A stretch of 64,000 nt of DNA from Ruminiclostridium cellobioparum DSM 1351 = ATCC 15832 (GTDB taxonomy: Bacteria; Bacillota; Clostridia; Acetivibrionales; DSM-1351). Location: NCBI RefSeq assembly GCF_000621505.1, contig NZ_KK211290.1, positions 53,501 through 117,500 of the forward strand. Reading direction: 5' to 3'. The notes under the pieces were generated by a model. It ran no database searches, was not told where the DNA came from, and saw only the letters and a list, made by a program, of their open reading frames with translations. The translations under genes and the position numbers were made by a program. Shown here one piece after another: positions 18,127-25,225 of the stretch. Position 1 is the stretch's first letter; each line of letters opens with the position of its first letter.

Positions 18127-19575
18127 TTAGTCTTTAACTATGCCATCCTCGCCGAAGGCTGCAACAGCAGCTTCTTTTACTGCTTTGTACATATCCTCGG
18201 GAGTTATTTCATTTGCCAGTAATGCCTGGAATTTTGGAATTATTACTTCATCCTCGATTTTTATTGCTTTTGCTCCAAGGTCGGTTGGAATATCAGGACG
18301 GGCCGGTGCTGCAATCTTCAGCATGTTTTGAACAGCTGTTTCGTTGTCAGGATTTCTGTCAATTTTCATTGACTTGGCTGCCTCATTGGCCGACTTGGTA
18401 ATATGTGCAACAAACAGGTCATTGTTAGTCATTGCTGCCACTTCTCCAGAAGCCATATAATATGCCGCTTTTACAACATTATCAACATGAGCTTTTGTAG
18501 GTTCGTTCTTTCCGCGGAAGGTTACATAACCGTCAACAGCAGGTGTTGAAACAGCCTGTGCTCCTGCAAAGCTTGGTATGGGAAGTACGATGTAGTCTAC
18601 TTTTATACTGTCTTTAACAGCACTTCCGTCTTTTGCATCAATCTTGGCATTGTTCTTGTTAGCTGAATTTTCAAAGGTTGCAAGTCCTTTTCCTGTTATC
18701 ATGGTCTGTCCTGTCAGGAACATGTTCCAACGCTTTCCTGCATCAACCGAACTTAATTCCTTTGGCATTGAACCGTCATCGATCAAAGTTCTCAGCTCTT
18801 TGAGCAGCTCAAGATAGTTTTTGCTTGTATATGCATATTTCAGATCATTTGTGAAAGAAGAAGGCATTCCGGCCGATTTCACCATTATTGAAAGATAATC
18901 CTTTGCTGCAACTCCTGCACAGGCGAATACAAAACCGTAGCGCTTGGTTGCATTTCCTTCCTTTACCACACCTTTTTTGATGGCATCCCTGAACTGATCA
19001 AAAGTCCAGCCGTTCTGCTGAATAGATTTGTAATCTATTCCTGCCTGCTCAAGGTACTGCTTGTTACCGCCGATAGCATGTATTTCCATGTATGCCGGAA
19101 AGCCGTAAAGTCCATCTCCGTTTTTCATATAATTTAACGGGCCCTCATCAAAATCGGATATCATATCAGCTGTCGCAATATCCTTTATATTCATCAGAAG
19201 TCCGGTATCAACGTACTTGGATATTCCGTCGGCACCTATAAAAGCTATATCGGGAGGACTGCCGGCATTAACCTGGACATCCAGCTTTTGAGTCATATCT
19301 TCCCAGCTGGCAGGTTCTATTTTCAGAGTAAGATTTGGATACTTGGTATTAAAATCCTTGCTGAACTTATTAAAGTTGTCCTGATAAGTTGCCGAGACAG
19401 GCGGAAGCAATGCTGTAACTGTATCTGTCTCTGCCGACGTATTGCCTGAAGCCGAGTTCGTACTTGCTGCGCTTGAACTGTTTGCTGCATTATTGGAATT
19501 TCCGCAGGCTGCTGCCAGACCCACAATCATCACTAATGCCAGCATTAAGCTTGTGATACGACTGAATTTTTTCAT
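18127..19575 (-). CDS. Sugar ABC transporter substrate-binding lipoprotein
   Basis: 482 residues. The signal peptide ends in lipobox LAAAC (about residue 24), followed by a Ser/Asn/Ala linker. The rest is a family 1 extracellular solute-binding fold: AGSPPDIAFIGADGISKYVD and the C-terminal TPEDMYKAVKEAAVAAFG. It would capture the saccharide outside the membrane and hand it to the two permeases encoded downstream. It is 63 bases after murQ. Binding specificity cannot be read directly; the operon points to MurNAc- or GlcNAc-containing saccharides. Confidence 0.92.
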   Translation of the reverse strand: MKKFSRITSLMLALVMIVGLAAACGNSNNAANSSSAASTNSASGNTSAETDTVTALLPPVSATYQDNFNKFSKDFNTKYPNLTLKIEPASWEDMTQKLDVQVNAGSPPDIAFIGADGISKYVDTGLLMNIKDIATADMISDFDEGPLNYMKNGDGLYGFPAYMEIHAIGGNKQYLEQAGIDYKSIQQNGWTFDQFRDAIKKGVVKEGNATKRYGFVFACAGVAAKDYLSIMVKSAGMPSSFTNDLKYAYTSKNYLELLKELRTLIDDGSMPKELSSVDAGKRWNMFLTGQTMITGKGLATFENSANKNNAKIDAKDGSAVKDSIKVDYIVLPIPSFAGAQAVSTPAVDGYVTFRGKNEPTKAHVDNVVKAAYYMASGEVAAMTNNDLFVAHITKSANEAAKSMKIDRNPDNETAVQNMLKIAAPARPDIPTDLGAKAIKIEDEVIIPKFQALLANEITPEDMYKAVKEAAVAAFGEDGIVKD

Positions 19576-19638
19576 AATATCCCTCCAAAATTTTTTTAAT
19601 TTAACTTACCATTGGCACTTCATGCCTGTTGGTAAACT

Positions 19639-20553
19639 TTAGACTTTTTTAGCCACATCCCTAATTGCTTCTTTTAACCTGCCATTGTTTTTTTCCAGCA
19701 GTTCCTCTGCTTCCCGACGGTTTAATCCTGTTTCAATCATCATAATGGCCAGCTTTGCGTTCATTTGGGCCATATCCAGATATCCGGCAGCAGTCTCGTC
19801 TGTCACGCCTGTTACAGTACTTACAATGCGTTTTGCCCTGTCCAGAAGTTTTTTATTTGTTGCTTTCAAATCCACCATCATGTTACCGTATACTTTTCCT
19901 AGTTTTATCATCGCTGTGGTTGTTAACATATTAAGTACGAGCTTCTGGGCTGTTCCTGATTTCAGCCTGGTTGAACCTGTTATAACCTCCGGCCCCACAA
20001 CTACTGCAATGCAAATATCACACTTCTCTTCAACCTTTGTATTGTAATTGTTCACAATACCTATTGTTGCAGCCCCGCAAATCCTGGCCTCTTCCAGTGC
20101 TCCCAGTACAAACGGTGCACTTCCGCTGGCCGTGATGCCTGCTACAACGTCTTTCGCCGTAATACCGCATTCCCTTACAAGCTTTGCACCTCCGTCAAAG
20201 TCATCCTCACATCCTTCCACTGCTGTTCTTAAGGCAATGTCTCCTCCGGCTATGTGTCCCTGAACCATTTCAGGATCAGTCCCAAAGGTGGGCGGACATT
20301 CCGAAGCATCCAGAACACCCAGTCTTCCGGAAGTCCCGGCACCGATATAAAATAATTTCCCACCATCTTTAAGCGAATTATAGATGATATCTACAGCTAT
20401 CGAAATGTTTGGAATCTCATTTTTAACTGCTGCCGGTACTAACATATCCTGTTGATTAATGATCCTTAGCATTTGATCTGTTGAGCACTCATCTATTTCC
20501 ATGGTTTCCAAGTTCACTTCTTCTGTCGTCAGTCCAGCAAAATAATTCTCCAA
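19639..20553 (-). CDS. murQ: N-acetylmuramic acid 6-phosphate etherase
   Basis: About 304 residues, the normal MurQ length. The SIS-fold signature GAGTSGRLGVLDASECPP is complete, followed by GHIAGGDIALRTAVEGCEDD, TASGSAPFVLGAL, EVITGSTRLKSGTAQKLVLN and the C-terminal DMAQMNAKLAIMMIETGLNR. The enzyme splits D-lactate from MurNAc-6-phosphate to give GlcNAc-6-phosphate. TTG at 20553 follows GGAGGGG at ideal spacing and gives the usual MurQ N-terminus; the ATG at 20592 has no ribosome binding site. It is the first gene of the salvage operon, behind a near-perfect promoter and just downstream of an RpiR regulator gene. Confidence 0.95.
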   Translation of the reverse strand: MENYFAGLTTEEVNLETMEIDECSTDQMLRIINQQDMLVPAAVKNEIPNISIAVDIIYNSLKDGGKLFYIGAGTSGRLGVLDASECPPTFGTDPEMVQGHIAGGDIALRTAVEGCEDDFDGGAKLVRECGITAKDVVAGITASGSAPFVLGALEEARICGAATIGIVNNYNTKVEEKCDICIAVVVGPEVITGSTRLKSGTAQKLVLNMLTTTAMIKLGKVYGNMMVDLKATNKKLLDRAKRIVSTVTGVTDETAAGYLDMAQMNAKLAIMMIETGLNRREAEELLEKNNGRLKEAIRDVAKKV

Positions 20554-20595
20554 AATAACCCCTCCACGCCTTTGTTTCAAGCTATTGTTCATTTC

Positions 20596-20655
20596 GTTGT
20601 ATATGTTGTATATATTCTATGAATTTTATTATATAGTATCCAAATGTTATGTCAA
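20596..20655 (-). promoter_or_regulatory. murQ operon promoter with tandem 9-mers at the start site
   Basis: On the minus strand, consensus TTGACA (20650-20655) and TATAAT (20628-20633) stand 16 bases apart. Just downstream, over the expected start site, lie two direct copies of GTTGTATAT (plus strand 20596-20604 and 20605-20613). The position suits a repressor operator, probably for the adjacent RpiR-type protein. Confidence 0.72.
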
Positions 20656-20719
20656 TATATTTTTAAAATTTTATTTTTTATTAAAATTATATTATGACAT
20701 TTTATTTCATACAGGGATG

Positions 20720-20750
20720 TTTTTTGACCCATTTTTTGATGGGTCAAAAA
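20720..20750 (-). terminator. Rho-independent terminator of the RpiR gene
   Basis: TTTTTGACCCAT and ATGGGTCAAAAA form a perfect 12-bp stem, with T-runs on both strands. It begins right after the regulator's stop codon, separating it from the murQ promoter. Confidence 0.85.
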
Positions 20751-20751
20751 C

Positions 20752-21615
20752 TTAATTTCTTTGTTTATTAAGTATGATATTATGTGTTTTACTGAGATAT
20801 TTTCTTACGTTCTGGTATTCCGCACTTGCAACACCTGCAAAAAGAATATCAATAGTATTGAGCATTGCTATCCTGGACCCCATGGCACCGCTTCTGATGG
20901 TCACCTCAGGTGTTGATATGTTCAGTACAACATCGGCGCCCTCTGCAAGATAGCTCTTACTGTACCGGGTAATTGCTATTACAGATGCTCCCATTTTTTT
21001 TGCCACTTCCAGGGCATCCAGTATTTCTACCGTTTTGCCTGAGTTTGAAATAACAACCGCCACGTCACCTTTTTTAAGCAGTGTCGCTGCTGTCAACTGA
21101 CTATGGCTGTCTGTATACGCATGGCACATTTTATTTATACGCATGAATTTCTGCTGGGCATCCATGCAAACCAGCCCCGAGGCACCTATACCATAAAAGT
21201 CGATTTTCTGCGTCTTTATCAGTAATTCTACTGCCTTTTCAATTTCAGACCGGCTTATTACCTTTAGAGTGTCCTCAATGGACTTGCAGTTATTGAGAGA
21301 TATGTTATTAATTATTGTTTGCAGGTCGTCTCCAGGCTGGATATCGGTGTACTGGTCGGTCTCCTCCTCATCCATTGAACCAAGGGAAGTTGATATGCTT
21401 ACAATAAACTCTCTGTAGCTTTTATAACCTATTGTTTTGCAGAATCTTAATACCGAAGCATCACTTGTCTTGCTTCTAATTGCCAGTTCCTTGATTGACA
21501 GGCTGGGAATTTCATAAGTGTTTTCCAATATATATTCCGCAATTAGTTTTTCTACCGGGGTAAGGCTTTCCTTAATCTCTCTGAGCTTCAGCAGAATATT
21601 GTCGTTTGGCGGCAT
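20752..21615 (-). CDS. RpiR/MurR-family transcriptional regulator
   Basis: 287 residues. An N-terminal helix-turn-helix (LSIKELAIRSKTSDASVLRF, then CKTIGYKSYREF) is joined to a C-terminal SIS sugar-phosphate domain (KIDFYGIGASGLVCMDAQQK, DVAVVISNSGKTVEILDALE). MurR-type members sense MurNAc-6-phosphate and repress murQ. Gene order (regulator, terminator, murQ) and the divergent GH4 gene make it the likely controller of both arms of the locus. Its own promoter overlaps back-to-back with the GH4 promoter. The ligand is inferred. Confidence 0.9.
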   Translation of the reverse strand: MPPNDNILLKLREIKESLTPVEKLIAEYILENTYEIPSLSIKELAIRSKTSDASVLRFCKTIGYKSYREFIVSISTSLGSMDEEETDQYTDIQPGDDLQTIINNISLNNCKSIEDTLKVISRSEIEKAVELLIKTQKIDFYGIGASGLVCMDAQQKFMRINKMCHAYTDSHSQLTAATLLKKGDVAVVISNSGKTVEILDALEVAKKMGASVIAITRYSKSYLAEGADVVLNISTPEVTIRSGAMGSRIAMLNTIDILFAGVASAEYQNVRKYLSKTHNIILNKQRN

Positions 21616-21662
21616 AAAATCACCAACTTTCTTGTGTATTAAATTCCTCTGTTACATTTATA

Positions 21663-21747
21663 ATAATATCATGGATGTAATAAAATTTCAATATAAAATT
21701 TTTGTTCGAAATTTTTATTGCAAATTCTCAAGGATTAGTTCTATAAT
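21663..21747. promoter_or_regulatory. Divergent promoters of RpiR and GH4 genes with inverted repeat between
   Basis: Minus strand: TTGAAA (21686-21691), 17-base spacer, TATTAT (21663-21668), for the regulator. Plus strand: TTGCAA (21718-21723), 18-base spacer, TATAAT (21742-21747), for GH4. Between the two -35 boxes is the inverted repeat ATAAAATTTC...GAAATTTTTAT (about 21680-21717), a candidate operator for shared control. Confidence 0.6.
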
Positions 21748-21856
21748 AAGAGCATACCCGATCCTTTAATAAGGTTTAAGGCAGGGAGAGAATTTTCATT
21801 ACAGTTTTGTGGTCGCTATTGCGGCTCAAAGCCATAATATGGCTTAGGAGGTTAAT

Positions 21857-23146
21857 ATGGGAAAACTAAAAATTGCTATAATAGGTTCAGGCAGTACCTA
21901 TACACCCGAATTGATCGAAGGCTTGATAAAACGGAAAGCCGAACTTCCTTTAGGAGAATTGGTGCTTATGGATATTGACACCAGAAAGCTGAATATTGTC
22001 GGAGGCCTCTGCGGCCGGATGATAGCAGCGGCAGGTATCGACTGTAAAATAACACTGACGGAGGATCTGAATACTTCCCTGATCAATGCGGATTTTGTCC
22101 TCTGCCAGATAAGAGTGGGCAAACTTCCTGCAAGAGTACTGGATGAGAAGATTCCTTTAAAATATAATCTGATAGGTCAGGAAACCTGTGGTATAGGGGG
22201 CTTTTTCAAAGCCCTGCGGACAATACCCGTAATGCTTGGCATAGCCGAAAAAATGCGGCAGCTCTGCCCCGAGGCCTGGCTTATAAACTTTTCCAATCCG
22301 TCAGGTATCATATCTCAGGCAATTCTTACAAATACAAAAGTTAAAATGATGGGTCTCTGCAATGTGCCTTTTAATATGTTTAAAAGCGTTAAAGAAACCC
22401 TGGAGCTGAAAACGGCTGATATTGAATATGTGGGACTCAACCATCTCAGCTGGATAACCTCAATAAAAAGCGGCGGAAGGGATTATCTTAAAACTGCACT
22501 TGATATGGGTTTGAACAGTGAAACAATGAAAAATATCCCTTCAAGCGGCTTCAGCAAGGAATTTATCCAGACAATCGGAGCAATTCCGTCCTCCTATATG
22601 GAATACTATTATTACAGGGACAAGAAATTGAAGCTCCTTATGGAGGCTGAACAGACCCGCGGAGAAAAATGCGAGGCTATTGAAGAAGAGCTTTTAAGCA
22701 TATACTCCAACTCGGAACTCAACACCAAGCCGGAACTGCTCTCCACCAGAGGCGGAGCAAATTATTCCGAGGTTGCGGTATCCCTGGTTGATGCAATTTA
22801 TAACGATAAACAGGAAAAGCATGTTGTAAATGTATTGAATAACGGAGCTCTGGATTTTATGGGGGATAATGACTCAATAGAAATCAACGCAGTTATTGGT
22901 AAAGACGGAGCGAAGCCGGTCAGAATCACGGGTTTCAGCAATTCTCATATCATTGATTATATGAGAATGGTTAAGTCCTATGAGCGGAATACGGTGATAG
23001 CAGCCATAAACGGAGACGAAGATGCAGCCATGCGCGCTCTGCTTATGAATCCTCTGGTAGGTGACTACCACCTTGCAAAGGCATGTTTTGATGAACTTAA
23101 AGAAGCACACAAAACATACCTGCCGCAATTTTTCAATACTCTATAG
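21857..23146 (+). CDS. GH4 family 6-phospho-glycosidase
   Basis: 429 residues of the NAD- and Mn-dependent family 4 glycosidases, closest in look to 6-phospho-beta-glucosidases. The NAD site is KIAIIGSGSTYTPELIEGL. The metal/active-site Cys lies in GLCNVPFNMF, the metal His in VGLNHLSW and the base Tyr region is SSYMEYYYYRDK. Such enzymes need a C6-phosphorylated sugar, normally supplied by a PTS. Here no PTS is encoded, but two BadF-type kinases are, so a kinase may prime the substrate. Context suggests an amino sugar or muramyl disaccharide phosphate rather than cellobiose phosphate. GGAGGT precedes the ATG. Confidence 0.88.
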   Translation: MGKLKIAIIGSGSTYTPELIEGLIKRKAELPLGELVLMDIDTRKLNIVGGLCGRMIAAAGIDCKITLTEDLNTSLINADFVLCQIRVGKLPARVLDEKIPLKYNLIGQETCGIGGFFKALRTIPVMLGIAEKMRQLCPEAWLINFSNPSGIISQAILTNTKVKMMGLCNVPFNMFKSVKETLELKTADIEYVGLNHLSWITSIKSGGRDYLKTALDMGLNSETMKNIPSSGFSKEFIQTIGAIPSSYMEYYYYRDKKLKLLMEAEQTRGEKCEAIEEELLSIYSNSELNTKPELLSTRGGANYSEVAVSLVDAIYNDKQEKHVVNVLNNGALDFMGDNDSIEINAVIGKDGAKPVRITGFSNSHIIDYMRMVKSYERNTVIAAINGDEDAAMRALLMNPLVGDYHLAKACFDELKEAHKTYLPQFFNTL

Positions 23147-23171
23147 AAAAGTTTTGTATTTATTTCGTAAA

Positions 23172-23548
23172 TAACGCGTTGTGCTGATTAAATTTTTGTC
23201 TTACTTTACAGTACCCTCTATTGACAATGTACAATACGTTTTTGAATGGTTAATTAGTACAACTGGTACGCGAGGACAACTTCATGAAATAGGATGTACG
23301 GTTAAAACAATTGCGAAAAATTGTCAACGAAGGTAAAGCGGTTTTGCCGGTAAAGCAGCAGGACGCTGGCTTCAAATCGAGACAGGATGTCGAGTTTGAG
23401 CGACGGCAAAAACGCTTTAAATGAGGCGATACAATTTTAGTAATTGTTTTGGGTCATCCTTATTTTATGAAGTTAGTACGGAAGTTACCAGTTAATATAA
23501 GAATTTTACACAGGTAAAGTAATTTAGATTAATTAGTATAGCACGTTA
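23172..23548. repeat. Nested fold-back element, family A/B, copy A1
   Basis: It fills most of the 444-base gap between the GH4 and kinase genes (23147-23590), which has no ORF. The outer ends are TAACGCGTTGTGCTGATTAA and an inverted relative ending GCACGTTA. Inner arms 23265-23325 (GGTACGCGAGGACAACTTCA) and 23428-23489 pair imperfectly. A central module has stem TAAAGCGGTTTTGCCG / CGGCAAAAACGCTTTA enclosing a further hairpin (CAAATCGA / TCGAGTTTG). Transcription of the kinase from the GH4 promoter would pass through it. Confidence 0.75.
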
Positions 23549-23590
23549 ATTAATAAAATAATTATAAAATTTAGGATTGGTGGTTGTACT

Positions 23591-24592
23591 ATGAACAAAT
23601 ATGTAATTGGTGTCGATGGAGGAAACAGCAAAACCGACTATTTCCTTTTTGATATCGAGGGAAACTTTGTAGATCATTTAAGAGACGGCACCTGCAGTCA
23701 TGAACGCTTTCCGGATGCTTACCAAAGCTCATTCAGGATTATGAACGAAAAAATAAATCAATTGCTGGCGCGTAATGCAATCTCCATGGAAAATATTGCT
23801 GCCGGTGCCTTTGGCCTGGCCGGTGTCGATGTTCCCATACAAAAGCAGAATCTGTCCGACGTCATAACAAGAATAGGTTTTAAGAACTTCGAGGTGGACA
23901 ACGACTCCTTCCTGGGAATAAAGGCAGGTACAAGCATGGGTTATGGTGTCTGCTCCATAAACGGCTCAGGTTCTGTTGCGGGAGGAATCGATCCTCAGGG
24001 CGGCAGGCTTCAGGTTGGCGGTATAGGCAGTGAAATATGCGGAGATGAGGCAGGAGGTTTCTTTCTTGCCAGAAAGGCCGTCAGAACTGTTTATGACAGC
24101 CTGTACAGAATGAGTCCTGCCACCTCGCTTTCTAAGCCTGTTATGGAGCTGCTTGAAATATCCGATAAATTTTATTACATACAGAGAATCAGCCAGCTGA
24201 CAGCAACCGGCCAGCTTCCCGTAAAGGAATTGGTACAGCTGTTGTTCCGGCATGCCGATGCAGGTGATCCCTCAGCCGTTTCAGCTGTGGAGAACTCTGC
24301 CTTGCAGCTGGCAAAATCGGCTTCGGGCTGCATAAACAATCTTTCTTTTGGGGATATGGTGGAGATTGTCCTGGCCGGCTCGGTATGGGTAAAAGCTGAA
24401 ACTCCCATACTTTTTGACAAATTTAAGAAGTATGTCTCGGAATTCACCGATAAAAACTGCAGGTATAATATTTTAACCGTGCCTCCTGCCACAGGTGCTG
24501 TTCTGTGGGCACTTGAGCTTGTAAACAGTTCATTTGCCGACATCGGAACCAAGAGTAAAGTTATTGCTTCTGTGGAAGATACGATTAAGTAA
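23591..24592 (+). CDS. BadF/BadG-family sugar kinase, second copy
   Basis: 333 residues of the same ASKHA family as the kinase at 9491, but clearly divergent. It shows VIGVDGGNSKTDYFLFDIEG, AFGLAGVDVPIQKQNL, CSINGSGSVAGGIDPQG and GGIGSEICGDEAGGFFLARK. GlcNAc kinases of this family carry DGGxSKT. It lies downstream of GH4 with the A1 element between, and the two could make one transcript. One kinase may act on GlcNAc and the other on MurNAc or a disaccharide; this is inference. Confidence 0.82.
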   Translation: MNKYVIGVDGGNSKTDYFLFDIEGNFVDHLRDGTCSHERFPDAYQSSFRIMNEKINQLLARNAISMENIAAGAFGLAGVDVPIQKQNLSDVITRIGFKNFEVDNDSFLGIKAGTSMGYGVCSINGSGSVAGGIDPQGGRLQVGGIGSEICGDEAGGFFLARKAVRTVYDSLYRMSPATSLSKPVMELLEISDKFYYIQRISQLTATGQLPVKELVQLLFRHADAGDPSAVSAVENSALQLAKSASGCINNLSFGDMVEIVLAGSVWVKAETPILFDKFKKYVSEFTDKNCRYNILTVPPATGAVLWALELVNSSFADIGTKSKVIASVEDTIK

Positions 24593-24825
24593 GCTTGTTT
24601 ATCTCCTGGGATGTTGCTTTTATTATCTATCTATAGTTTTTGTGCAAAACCTCATGTTTGTTGGCCTCCGGGGGCACGCAGCAGTAGTTTTTATAAAAAA
24701 CATATTGCAGCACTAGTGGCAGACCGCAGCGCCTTTGATATAAGCTACTGTTGTGTGCTGCATTAATATAAAGGTTACTACTACAAATAAAAATGTGGTA
24801 TAACTGTGTGACCCTTGAAATACAT

Positions 24826-25200
24826 TTACTTCTTTATTGGCATTCCTAGCTTTACAAATTCTTCTATAGGAGCTATTAGACCATAGTCATTATCTACATA
24901 AATTCCTTCCAGAAAGTTTTTTTGTTGCAATATATCTTTCAAACGTTTTTCTGATGTATACGTCATTGTGATAACATGTGGATTTTTAAAAGGTATTTTG
25001 TCTAGGTCTTCCTTTTCAAAATCCATAAGAATTGTTCCTGTTTCATCATAATCATAAAATATATGATCTGTCCCAAAATCAACACAATACCGGTTTTTAA
25101 TCTCCGTTACATCGTAGCAATTGATACTATTAGTATGCTTGAATGCCTTTATCTTATCAAGATTAAATTTTTCGTCTCCTATCAATAAAATCCATTTCAA
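24826..25200 (-). CDS. Probable immunity protein for the adjacent toxin
   Basis: A 124-residue acidic cytoplasmic protein (KWILLIGDEKFNLDKIKAFK, with DYDETGTILMDFEKEDLDKI). I do not recognise a family. It begins 25 bases after the stop of the DUF4157 toxin-like gene, on the same strand, and is AT-richer than most neighbours. A small acidic protein of low similarity directly behind a polymorphic toxin is the usual place of the cognate immunity protein. The functional call rests on position only. Confidence 0.55.
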   Translation of the reverse strand: MKWILLIGDEKFNLDKIKAFKHTNSINCYDVTEIKNRYCVDFGTDHIFYDYDETGTILMDFEKEDLDKIPFKNPHVITMTYTSEKRLKDILQQKNFLEGIYVDNDYGLIAPIEEFVKLGMPIKK

Positions 25201-25225
25201 AATATACTCACATCCTCCCTGTAGT

